A stretch of 64,000 bases of DNA from Drosophila pseudoobscura (Eukaryota > Arthropoda > Insecta > Diptera > Drosophilidae). The stretch is taken from NCBI RefSeq assembly GCF_009870125.1, contig NC_046680.1, positions 12,853,501 through 12,917,500 on the forward strand. Direction: 5' to 3'. Of the stretch, positions 36,801-47,568 are shown piece by piece (position 1 is the stretch's first letter; every line of letters begins with the position of its first letter). The notes under the pieces were generated by a model. The model was not told the origin of the DNA. It saw nothing but the letters and a program-made list of their open reading frames with translations, and searched no databases. A program made the translations under genes and the position numbers.

Positions 36801-37522
36801 ACAACAAAGCCCGATTTCGACAATGCCATTGATACCCATCAAAAGCCTTCTCGAAAAATGAGCGCACGATCGGTTCTCGCATTTGATTTATGCACTTTTT
36901 CCAGTTCATAGCTCAATTTAACCGAATTGCAGCATTCACGTGCCAGCGGCTAGAGGCAACCGATACGTGCTTTTTAAATTTGACAAGTGTTCGATAAGCC
37001 CCACCACTGCACTCTCTACTGATACGGATTGCGAATATGTCAGGGTTTTCGAAGTGGAGACAACACATGTAACTAAGATTATCAATTTGTCAAGAGCTAT
37101 TGGCCAATTCGCATTAAAAACTTGATAGACACGTTTGGGTCTCCTGCCATGAAGCAAAACTAAAGAAACAACATGGTATGGATTGGGCAACTTAAGACTT
37201 CTCAATGCTGTACCACTTTTTTGTAAGTCCAGGGAGTCCCCCATTATATTAGCCCCAAAAAAGTTGAACAAGCTTTTATCATTAAACTCTTAAACGCCAT
37301 GAAGCAAAACTAAAGAAACAACATGGTATGGATTGGGCAACTTAAGACTTCTCAATGCTGTACCACTTTTTTGCAAGTCCAGGGAGTCCCCCATTATATT
37401 AGCCCCAAAAAAGTTATACAAGCTTTTATCATTAAACTCTTCCTAACTGTTTTGCGCTGTTCTCTTTTCAGCTCTGACACCTGAAACAAGGCACAAAAAA
37501 GGCCATAAGAAAACAAGCCGAA
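33801..37522 (+). other. Probable long 5' intron of the transporter gene
   Basis: No coding sequence supported. It contains a G-rich GGGGTGGGGTGGGGTGG tract near 36314-36330 and the 150-bp tandem duplication near its 3' end. A pyrimidine-rich GTTCTCTTTTCAG (ending about 37470) is a plausible acceptor upstream of the ATG. Confidence 0.45.
37146..37441 (+). repeat. Tandem duplication, two near-identical 150-bp units
   Basis: GCCATGAAGCAAAACTAAAG begins at 37146 and again at 37296. The units differ by only a few substitutions (TTTGTAAG/TTTGCAAG, GTTGAACA/GTTATACA), so the duplication is recent. Confidence 0.9.
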
Positions 37523-39514
37523 ATGGCCGTCATTCCGTGCTGTAAGTATCCCAAGCCAATAACCGAACGACAAAAATATTGCTACACGTTTTGATTCCGC
37601 GGAAGCACACGATTCATATGCGCATATGTCTCATCAATAACACTTCACTTCACGTGATGTGGATCCAGCGAAGTGAAGTCAAAATACCCCGAAAATCCCA
37701 ATCGCAAATATTGAAAGTTGCGCATGCGCAGCTCATTAGATTGCTTCGTCAGGTGAAACAGACACAAACACACATAGTAGATATCTTATATGATCCGCTA
37801 ATTGCTCTAATGCGCTGCTAGGGGCCTGTGCCGAAATTGAAAATTAAATAATGATCTGTCAATAAACAATATTTGGTGTCGTTTTGCAGTCTATGTGCCC
37901 AAGCGGATCAATGTGGCGATTATGCTCTTCATGGCCTGCCTCCTCAGCTACATGATGCGGGTGAATCTCTCCATAAATATAATAGCCATGGTGGAGGATA
38001 CGAGCAGTAACGAGAACGGCACTGTGGAGGTCCTGCCCGACGTGAGTATAGGTTTAATCATTATCCCATTGCTTTTACATCATCGAGTCCTTCTGTTCAG
38101 TATGGTCCACGCTACAACTGGACGCAGTCGGATCAGGCTCTGCTTTTGGGTGCTTATTTCTATGGCTATATGATCACCTCGTTGCCAGCAGGCACTTTGG
38201 CCGAAATGCTGGGAGCACGAAACGTGGCGGGCTATAGCTGCCTGGTGGCAGGAATCCTGACAGCCCTGACTCCGGCTGCCGCTGCTTGGGATAAATACGC
38301 AGTGTTCGCTGTGCGATTTCTCATTGGGTTCCTCAATGGCGTTGTCTATCCCTGCTGCCACAGTCTGGTCTCCAAGTGGTCTCCGCCGGACGAGAAGGGA
38401 AAGTTTGTGGCCTCATTAATGGGGGGTACATTTGGTACAGTCATCACGTGGCCGATCAGTGGCGTTATCATAGAGAACCTCGGTTGGGACTGGGCCTTTT
38501 ACATTGTTGGCATTTTCGTGCTGATTGTGGTTGCAGTGTGGTTCTATTTGGTGGCAGACACCCCGGCGCAGCATAGCTCTATAAGTCTCAAGGAGCGGGA
38601 ATACATTGAAAACAGTCTGGGCAACACTCTGAGCAATAAGAAGGTAACTGGGAAATCAATGTACAATATCATAGGTACTCATACTCCTCGTGTTATAGAA
38701 ATGGCCACCATACAAGGAGCTGATCCTGTCCATGCCGTTCTGGTCTTTGATGTTGCTCCATTACGGCAGCATGTGGGGACTGTTCTTCCTGATCACGGCC
38801 ACACCCAAGTTCTTGAGCGAAGTGCTGGGCTTCAATCTGTCCTCCGCCGGTGTCCTCTCCAGCCTGCCTCATGTGGCCCGTCTGATCTGTGCCTTTGGAT
38901 TCGGCGGCGTGGCAGATTGGATACGCCGCAGGGACTGGTGGACGGTTACAAAAATGCGAAAAGCATTCTGCTTGCCTTGTAAGTTCATTGACTGAATGGG
39001 AATGGAAATCTTGAAATAATTTTTCCGTTTTCTGACAGCTCACATCTTGCCGGGCATTATGCTCATCATCCTGGCCTACTTTGGCCGCGATCCCTATGTT
39101 TGTGTGGCCATCATGACGATATCGCTGGGCTTCAATGGCGCTGCGACAGCCTCAAATTTGGCCAACTCCCAGGACTTGGCTCCCAATTATGCGGGCACGC
39201 TGTACGGCATCATCAATTGCGTCGGAACCACGCCAGGAATCTTTTCGCCGCTGATCGTCGCTGCCTTTACCAAAAACGAGGTGAGTACATATAACATAAT
39301 ACTATGCATAGTACATTCTATAAAACCCAATAACACTTCTCATTCATTATCTTAGAACACGATCGATCAGTGGCACTGGATATTCATCATTGGTGCAGCA
39401 GCGTATATATTGCCCGCGCTGTTCTTCTGGGCCTTCGGATCGGGAAAGATACAAAAGTGGAATGAGGTGGAGACGACGGAGTCGCGCGAGGATATCGTTA
39501 ACACAAAGTTATAG
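37523..39514 (+). CDS. SLC17-type major facilitator transporter (anion/phosphate cotransporter-like)
   Basis: Exons 37523-37541, 37890-38041, 38101-38643, 38699-38978, 39039-39280 and 39356-39514 give 464 residues. About twelve membrane segments can be drawn. SLC17 hallmarks: INVAIMLFMACLLSYMMRVNLS in the first segment (two adjoining parts), an N-glycosylable first loop (NENGT), GAYFYGYMITSLPAG, RFLIGFLNGVVYP, KWSPPDEKGKF, GGTFGTVITWPISG and NLANSQDLAPNYAG. SLC17 members move organic anions or phosphate, usually driven by Na+ or H+; the substrate cannot be told from sequence. Several paralogues exist on fly element C, so I give no symbol. It has short introns, a first coding exon of only 19 bp, and ATTAAA at 39595 as a likely poly(A) signal. 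Confidence 0.9.
37642..37679. repeat. 10-bp perfect hairpin in the transporter intron
   Basis: ACTTCACTTC (37642-37651) and GAAGTGAAGT (37670-37679) are inverted with an 18-nt loop that itself contains CACGTG. It lies within the intron 37542-37889. Confidence 0.6.
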
Positions 39515-40978
39515 TTTGTGCCTCAGCAGTTGCCTGTTTGTATTCTTAGTATTAATGCCATAATTACGATGTATGCTTGTTAGCGGAGAGTCCTATTAAA
39601 GCTTTAGCTGTGTATTTATTATTACAAAATTTACAAAATTTACAAAATCAAATCTTTCTCGATGTGAATCATAGCTCAAAATATACCAGAACTCGTTTGT
39701 CTCAGTTTGGCACAACGACCTTAGATTTGGCGCAGGGAAATCACCGTCCAACTGGTTGCGGTCCATTGCAGAAGTTAATTTAATTTTGCAGTCGATCAAA
39801 ACTGACGCACATAATTAGTCAAAAGCTAATCAAATTCGAAGTCTGATTAATGATAATTAACGTCAGGGCTCTACAATGTTAGTGTGTCAAAATACAATCT
39901 CGATAATAAATTTCAAATTTCCTGCCAAGATAAGCTGAAGATTTGTATAGAACATAACATAAAATATTAAAAATAGATTCATCTGATAAAGTAATAATAT
40001 TCTGAGGATTAATTATTTTTCCAAGTCTGGGCAGTATATCGTGATTATAAAAATGTCTGCAAAGCTCATATTAGCTTCTCGCTGAGCTATTTTTAAGTTC
40101 TTTTTATATCTAATATTAAAGGCTTTAATCGGATTATTTCAACCATTCCATTAATAGGTTATATGGAGATATGGCAGGGCATTTTACTTGTATGGCTGAT
40201 ATTAAGCTACGAGCAGGCTGCTGAGAATTCTTGTTGCCATAAAACTAATTTGTCTGAAACTAAAAGTTGAGTGCTGTGAAACTCAAAGATGTTGGATACT
40301 ACGAAACTCCTAAAGGATCTCTGGTATTAAGCTACAAAAGCTGGCAAATATGAATCTTAAAGCTGGCTGCTCAGATATTAAGTGACTGTTTGCTTGAAGG
40401 CAGAACGCTTTGAAACTCTTCATTCTGACTGGGAGGAAATAATAACAATAAGCTGGCGGCTAAGAAACTAAGAAACTCTGTTCCTGTATGGTATTTTTTA
40501 TGCACGACAGAAAAGTACTATGGTACTCGAACACGTTCTTTGCTATATGGCCTATTATTTAACTTTTGATTAAATTTTAGCGCAGTACGCAAAGCAAGGT
40601 ACGTTGAGGGTTCTATCTAGATATTCGACGGAATCTTTTGCCTAGGGCTGCAGAATCGTTGGCAGAATTGATTCAATAGTATCGAAAGAATATTTTTATA
40701 AAATATATATATATATTATATATTATATTAATAATAATCAATTAATTGATTAATATAATTTATAATATAGTACGTTCTTATGGAGTACGTTATAGTAGAT
40801 AGTACTCTCCATAGTACGTTCTCGTCTGTTTTTAAAACAGTCGATAGGTGCGTGTCGTGTAGTGACTTGACTAGGGCTGCAAAACCAAAGTAAATTTCAA
40901 CTTTCAACTGTGGCGCCCGCGAAAATTTCAAAACAATTTCGATCCGATCTAAAGTGCAAGTGCTCGAACTGCAAGTAA
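39515..40978. other. Intergenic, AT-rich, no gene seen
   Basis: Includes the transporter 3' UTR (ATTAAA at 39595-39600) and a long A/T tract (about 40690-40765). GGGCTGCA(G/A)AA occurs twice (40646, 40873) ahead of the next candidate gene. Confidence 0.5.
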
Positions 40979-41696
40979 ATGGACAGTGATATGGATACGG
41001 CCACGGTACAGGCCAGTGGAACAGCACAGCAGCACACACAGAAGCGCAATATTGAACAGCAGCCGCTGGCCAAGTGGCCGCTGCCAATTACCATTTGGTA
41101 CCCCTCGACAACCTCAACATCATCAGCAACAAGTGTGTATTTAATCCAGTTCTTTGCAAGGAGTAAGGATATTTATCTTGGTTTTTTTTCCTTATTATAG
41201 CTTTTGGAGACAATGGCTATGTAGTCACTCTCGAGCACTGATACCACAAGCAGCAACGACCGGGGGTATACCAGATGCACTGTCCAGGCCTCCTGCTGCG
41301 GCATCGCCAACAAGGAAATGCAGTACCAACAACCAGTTAGCGCAAGTTCCTGTGCCGGCAAAGCGTGGTGTGAGGAAGATAACATCTAACGTTGCTGTTG
41401 CTACTGCTCCAGCCCCCCACCGCCACTTCTGCCCAATATTCTATCTTTTTAAAACATTCCAAAAATTTCCATTTGTGGATGACCAGTTAAGAAAATGTAT
41501 TAACTATTTAAAGCGGCCGGAAATGTTGGAGAGAAAAATTAACTTCGTGTCTCACTTGACATATTTCAAGAACGAACCTTTTTTCATCATGATAGATGAG
41601 TATCATATCCCTCATATGGTAAGTGTTCGACTCAACCGTCTACACCGCCTGATCCAGCTGCTTCGGCAAATTAAAATTAAATTAAAACAGCTTTGA
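40979..41696 (+). CDS. Unrecognised gene candidate, probably two exons
   Basis: A first exon from ATG 40979 encodes MDSDMDTATVQASGTAQQ... to about 41136. A longer open frame (41199-41696) encodes ...FWRQWLCSHSRALIPQAATT, KFPFVDDQLRKCINYLKRPE and FFIMIDEYHIPHM. The frames join only if the donor GTGT|GTATTT at 41137 is used with the acceptor CTTATTATAG ending at 41200; the other GT choices reach an early stop. The open frame also ends near CATATG|GTAAGT, so a further exon may be missing or disrupted by the repeat that follows. I do not recognise the protein. It could be a young or decaying gene. Confidence 0.35.
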
Positions 41697-41699
41697 AAA

Positions 41700-42710
41700 A
41701 AGGTTCTTCATATAATATTAACGAAATAGGGTATACCTGTTCAAAAAATCCGGTTGACGTGACATTCCACACTCAAGTTGCCACTGTTTTTTATTGACCT
41801 TTTTTACTTAAACCTTGTTTTCTACCCTATAAAATAAAAGAGAGTACATAAAAGTAGTCAATCAGGTAGAAAATGTATTCATTAATGGACTAAAATTATT
41901 TGGGCAGAGCTAATGTTTTTAGTTAGGCAGCGTTATTCAACAGAATAAAGAAATCGAACAATTGGAACGATTTTTCTCTTACGTTTTATTAGGTTTCATT
42001 TGTTTGACCTTTTTCGCTTAAAAACTTTATTTTCGAGAAAATACAATGAAAGCCAGTATTTATAAGCCAATCAAGTAGAAAATTAATTCAATAATCGGAT
42101 AAAATTAGGTCGACAGAGCTGAGGGTTCTATATAGCTAGTAATGCTCCACGGAATATAAAAATCGAGGAATATGGTTTCCAGTCCGCGACGGAGAACGAT
42201 TAACCCATTATAAGCCAATGCGGTTTTTTAATATTCCATCGGAAATAATGAAAATTTAATAATATTAGCGCAGTTCCGGTGAAAGTTAGCGTTCTTATTT
42301 TTAAGTTCAGATGACAGATGGCATGAATCTATCAAAAGAATTTACAATCGTTAATATTCTCAGCCATTTACCTGAAGTCGTTGAACTATTTAAATAAAGG
42401 GGCTGAAGTGGGCTAAGATCGTTTTTTCATCATAACGAGACGCTATATTGTTGTTGAGAAGAAAAAACTGCAATCGCCGTAGCAAGAAAACAAGTCAAGT
42501 ATTTAAAACAAACCAGTCGAGTAAAAAATTAATTTGTCAATCGTATAAAATTATTATAACATGGCTAAATGTTTTATATAGCTAGTAATATTCCGCGGAA
42601 TATAAAAATTGAGGAATATGGAAAATATAAATCAGTATATTTACGGTATATTTCTGAGGGTCGGACGGTATGTTTTAACGATAAATCCGCGGCCACACGA
42701 TCACATGATT
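41700..42710 (-). repeat. Interspersed repeat, copy G, reversed (Motif 6 end faces VhaAC45)
   Basis: On the minus strand the order matches copy B: Motif 1-like end, GACCCTCAGAAATATACCG, CTTAGCCCACTTCAGCCCC, ATTTAAATAGTTCAAC, TTTCACCGGAACTGCGC, TTATAATGGGTTAATCG, then AGCATTACTAGCTATATAG. Terminal blocks appear more than once (about 41720-42100 and 42480-42610), so it is composite. Confidence 0.7.
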
Positions 42711-42790
42711 TGGTCGGTCATAAGTTTTCTCAATTTTTTCGTGCGAAGGCGAAAATTCTGTCCACCGTTTTTCGTTTGTAGTTTGAGTTG
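42640..42790 (+). promoter_or_regulatory. VhaAC45 promoter with Motif 6 and degenerate Motif 1
   Basis: TACGGTATATTTC and GGACGGTATGTTTT precede GATAAATCCGCGGCCACACG. The same GATAAATCCGCGG stretch precedes the intact Motif 1 of the ATPase inhibitor gene, so GGCCACACG is a diverged Motif 1. Confidence 0.5.
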
Positions 42791-42905
42791 ACTTTTCGGT
42801 TAGTTTTCTTGCTTTTTGTGTTCTCTTTTGTTCTTACATTATGCCTGGTTTTGTTTCCTTATTGTTTGCCCCCATTAAGTGCGTCGTTCCTGCGCTGCCA
42901 GCAAG

Positions 42906-44249
42906 ATGTTGTGGAAATCGCTGATTGCATTGTGTGTCATTGGAGCAGCCTTGGCCGAGCAAACGCCCGTCTTCCTATGGGGTGCCAACAGGTGGGTCAG
43001 AATTGCGGGCCACAAGTTGTGTTGCTAATACCAAGTCCTTTCTCTTTGTACAGTGAGGCGAAGCCTTCGTTGAAGACTGTGCCCCAGGCGGAGTTTGCTG
43101 ACCAGTTGGCAGCGCTGCTGAAAGATCACATGGTTGTGGCCTTCGAGGAAAATGGCGTAAGTGCTGCACGTGAAATGGCTGATAGCAGAGTTTAGTTCTT
43201 AATGCTTTTTCGTCTGACTGCAGCTGAGCACCAAGGACTTCCTATGCTCAAATTCCCAGTCGCAGTCTTGCTACGCCCAGCTGCAGGGCGTGAGTCCCAA
43301 GACGTACTACACCAGCGTGGAGAATCCGTCGGAGGCCCTACGCTCGGTGGCCACCAAGCGGGAGCACAACAGCATCGATGCCAGTGGTCGGTTTGCGAGC
43401 CCGGCCAAGTGTTCCGTGGGAACCGCTCTGTTCGTCAGCTTCGAGGATGACGAAGATACCCGCGAGGCTGTCCTGGAGTCACATGGTTTGTACACAGATC
43501 AGTTTTGCGAGTGAGAATGGGTGCTAATTTCCTTGTGCTCTTCGACAGACTCTGCCATTGCCGCTATCAGCAAGCAGTTTGAGTGCAAGGTAGCTTATCT
43601 GTACCTGGCCGCACCTTCTACCGCCCCTGTGGTGCAGCGTCGCACGCGCCGTGACACGGCCGCCACCACCGGAGGCACCATGTGGGTTTCGGGCAATCAG
43701 TTTCGAATGTTCTACACCAGCGTGTCGTACAACGGGGTCCCCTTCTCGGTCAACTCTATCAGCATCGTCAACGGAACTACTCCCGCTACTCAGTTCTCCG
43801 TTAAACTGGCCACTGCCGATGCGGACAAGTCACTCACGTTCGATGTTGTTTATAGCGATGGCGGCTACTTTAGCCTGACCAACGTGGCCTACGCCGGACA
43901 GACCTTCCGCAGCACTGGCATCATCAATGCACCCACCACTTTCTCCTACGCCTGCGGAAACCTCACCCTGGAGACGGCTGCCGTTAATGGACTGTACAAC
44001 AGCCTGAGCTTTAACTCTCTGCAAATTCAGGCTCCGTTCAGCAGTATCTACAAGGAAGGCTTCGTCTTTGGCGACTCCTGGGACTGCGTGGGCTTCGTCT
44101 CGCCTGCAATTCTGATGGGTCTGATGGTAGTTGTTATTTTGCTGGTCATCATATTCATTGGCATCTGCTGGATGATGGACATCAACACGATGGATCGCTT
44201 CGACGACCCCAAGGGCAAGACGATTACGATCAATGCCGGCGCTGAGTAA
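42906..44249 (+). CDS. VhaAC45: V-ATPase accessory subunit AC45 (ATP6AP1)
   Basis: Exons 42906-42991, 43054-43156, 43224-43485 and 43549-44249 give 383 residues. A signal peptide (MLWKSLIALCVIGAALAEQ) is followed by TPVFLWGAN, a lumenal domain, a furin-like site RRTRR|D near residue 180, a conserved C-terminal lumenal domain (VSYNGVPFSVNSI, DSWDCVGFVSPAILMG), one membrane span near 335-358 and a short cytosolic tail. AC45 is a type I protein of the V-ATPase Vo sector that aids its assembly and sorting in the secretory pathway; the furin site fits its known processing. AATAAA lies at 44791. The promoter sits at the edge of repeat copy G. Confidence 0.95.
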
Positions 44250-44790
44250 CTGGCAATTATTTGTCATAGTTTCACTCGCCATTTCTTTGTTCAATCAACG
44301 ATATTCATTCCTTTCCTCCTTCGGTCTGTCCATATATGGATATTTACAAATCAATACTTAATACCGTAACCATACAATCATATAATCAGGAAATTAGCTA
44401 TCGCAATTTATGTCGTATTCATAATTTTCTCCGGCAAAGATCAGCCTGCGTTCAGCATCAATACCAACCGCGGCTGGCCTTTGCCGTCGAAAATTGTCTG
44501 GGATGAAGAGTCCCGAGAGAGTTTTGCTTGCAACGACTGTGCAACCAGTATTTCGTTTAGTGTAGCCCATAGATCGAAACCAGCTACGACCCCACCCCCC
44601 ATGTGTGTGTGCCCCAAGGGCGTACGAGTGTGTGTGTGATTGCCACAAGTCGGTAAATCTAAACTTGAATATATCTAAGTGTTTTATAGTTACTTGTTTC
44701 TTGCGCAAATACGGGAGTGAACATAATTTATGCCTCTGTATGATAGTTTATCATTTGTGTAACGCTCCTACTGTTTGCAGGCCCAGCGAA

Positions 44791-44796
44791 AATAAA
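44791..44796 (+). terminator. Candidate VhaAC45 poly(A) signal
   Basis: AATAAA, followed by a T-rich stretch, 540 bp past the stop. Confidence 0.4.
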
Positions 44797-46109
44797 GTTT
44801 TTTTTCAATTGTGTTACAAACATGGAAAGTTATTTCGAGCCCTGGTCGATGTTGGTATACTCTTTTGAGGCAGCATTCATGCAGGGACTACTCTGGCTTT
44901 TGGCTGGGTGTTCGAATATTTTACATATATGTACGTATGCTCGTGCATACGTTTTTTGTGCCCCCACAGAAAGCAATTTCAATTGCATTTTCTCCGCAAA
45001 AAGTCATAGATACAAATCAAAAGTTTAATGGAAATTTATTGAGTTGCCATCGACGGGGCTTCAACTTGCCCCAGCGATGCCCATCTCCCGTTCAGGGGCA
45101 GACATGGGTGCAATGGAAAGTTTCAATTCGAAAATAGTTTTCGCTGCAGCAAAGGAAACACTTTTCCTCGACTGCACTCTGGGCACTCGAGCGGCTTTCA
45201 TTAAGTTGCTTGGCAGAAAAAGGAGCCGGATCGGGAGCGGGGCGTGGCAGGAAGAGCAAAAAGCATTGTTTATGACATTTTAATCTCTTGTTTATCCGCT
45301 TGACTTTTCCACTTGCTGGAAAAGTGCTGCAGTCGCCCCCCGCCCCTACAGCCTCTTCCTCTCTCTCCCTCTCTCGCTCTCTGGTCAAGGCGTGCGTAAA
45401 ATAAACTGTTAGGCAGGCGGCGCAAAAAGTATGCTACGGCTGCAAGGAGTGGGCGCTGCTGGGTGCTTTCGGAGCTCCCTGAGGCAAAAGGGCACAGTTG
45501 ACTGCACCGAGAGTGCCTGGCAGGCGCCTTAGCGTTTTTGTTGCATTAGAAACAGGTCAGTGCGTCATCCACATAAATGAGCATATGACCCACCCGGCCG
45601 GAGCGAAACGGAATAGAGCGGGGGCAGGGAGTCGCACTGGCAGTGCAACGCGGTCCAAAAACTTTTGCCTCGCCTGGTCGCCATGCCATAGTCTACTCTG
45701 GTCTGAAGAGTCTGTAGTATCCTGGTCTGGGGGCCATGAAAAACAGTAATTATGCATAAGTCAACACGCGGCATTCGTAATGAACTCCACTCAAAGCGGA
45801 ACGAGAGCTCTCACAGAACCGCCACGAACACAGCTCTGAAACTTTTTGGCAGCCGAAAATGTCGCCAACTTGCCAGCTGCTGAAAGTTTCTCGACCAGCC
45901 CCCAAAAGCAGCTAAGTACGGATCCGTACATATGTATATGGATGGGGTGCATAAGCCAGGAGCCTCCTGCGGCGAGCAGCATGGGGCCCGGCCCTGGCTC
46001 TTCGTTGCTCCACAGCCCCAGGCCGTAATAAAACCAGCGGTCTACAAATTGCAGCATTAGACAGACTCAGAGAGGAAGGGGTACCAGAGAAATCGGGTGA
46101 GGTAATGGG

Positions 46110-46126
46110 AGAGAGAGAGAGAGAGA
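46110..46126 (+). repeat. (GA)n tract
   Basis: About eight GA dinucleotides; GAGA-type tracts can bind GAF/CLAMP in flies, but this one has no other support. Confidence 0.8.
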
Positions 46127-46775
46127 TAGAAGGACTCTGTCCAAGTTTTGGAACACATGTTTTGCTCATCAGCCAGTAAATGCAGCCAGCGCAGTCGGGA
46201 AAGTTGTTGGCCATTTCTTTTTTTGCCATTAAGCCCACTGTAGAGTGAAAATCATTAGGCCAACTGATGAGAGGAGCTCAAAGAGAAGACATCGGAGAGG
46301 GGAGAGAGTTAAGAGCTTAAGCCAAACACAATAAAATCGCTTCCAGCCTGTTAATGATGGCATTTGTGTGCAGTCCGGGAGCTGTCATCACTCCTCCTGC
46401 CCCAAAGTATCCTCCAGACCTAACCTGACGCTCTTGCCATGCCCCCCGCTGAGCAGCTTATCAGCGCTAAGTGGATGTGGAATGTAGGTTGCGGGGCATG
46501 TTCAGCTAATAGAGGTAGCGTCTCCGCGGCAGCATCGAGGGAGGATGGGAATGGGAGCGCTGGCTAATGAAGTCATTTGTGACGCTGCTTTGGATGGGAC
46601 TGAAAGGGACTGCGGCAAGTGGTCAAAGGATGTGGAGCGAGTCATGGTATAGAGCTCTCTGAATGGTCATGAATGAATGAGGGGGAGAATGTGCGAGTAC
46701 CCATGTCTTCTATTCAGTCCTTAGAGCATGGATAATTTGCTTCTTAAATGCACTCCCAGCAGTTTGTTGGACAAG

Positions 46776-46913
46776 TTCCGGTGAAGCCCTGAATCGATAC
46801 CTGTTTAGACTATCAACTTCAGTGAAGATATTCTAACATTTAAGGTCCGGTGAAGCCCTGAATCGATACCTGTTTAGACTAATAACTTCAGTGAAGATAT
46901 TCTAACATTTAAG
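46776..46913 (+). repeat. Tandem duplication, two 69-bp units
   Basis: CCGGTGAAGCCCTGAATCG recurs at 46778 and 46847. The units are almost identical (ACTATCAACTTC/ACTAATAACTTC). Confidence 0.9.
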
Positions 46914-47517
46914 TAATTTACCCAACATCAATCTGATTGTGCCCTCAAACCACAGGCCACTCATTAACCCTTAAGTCGACAAATCACTCAGAGAATTCAA
47001 GAGAGTTGACCTCAAATTATAGGCAATCGAAGTAAGCTAGGGAATGTGCCAGCCAGGACACTCCCTGGACACGGAAGCTGAGGGCGGAGCGTGGCCAATT
47101 CCTCCACAGAATGCTTGCACTGTGGTCAGTGTGGGAGGGGGGTTGAGTCGGGATCGGGGTCGGACAGAAATTAATTACTTGTCATTTTTAACAATTGGGC
47201 GTGACAAGGGAAACGAAACGTTGGTAAACAGAACTTCTGTATGCGGGTGTCCTTCTGTGTAAATGAACCAAGAGTACGGGAAACGTAAGGGGGCACGAGA
47301 GGTGGGAGTAGAGACAAAGGGTAAGAGTAGAGTGGAGTGGAGTAGAGCTTAAGCCGGCAGCCATGACAATTGACAAATGATGTTGGCGCCGTGTGACGTG
47401 TGACAGATAAGTGCCGAAAAAGGTTTACAACTTTTGTCGAGTCTCATTTATTATTGATGTCTGAGTGTCCAGAAGTTCCCTTAAGGCTAAATGGAAGCAA
47501 ATTAAAGCGGCTGAGGA

Positions 47518-47568
47518 CCAGTACCACCAGTACCAATACCAGTACCAGTGCCAGTGCCAGTGCCAGTC
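47518..47568 (+). repeat. CCAGTA/CCAGTG hexamer repeat
   Basis: Imperfect (CCAGTRC)n-like run; its minus-strand translation is a Gly-Thr repeat that is unlikely to be coding. Confidence 0.8.

Noticed and set aside
43521-44249. Separate start for the last VhaAC45 frame at 43521
   Set aside because: The first 28 bases are intron; the acceptor at 43548 gives the continuous AC45 protein.
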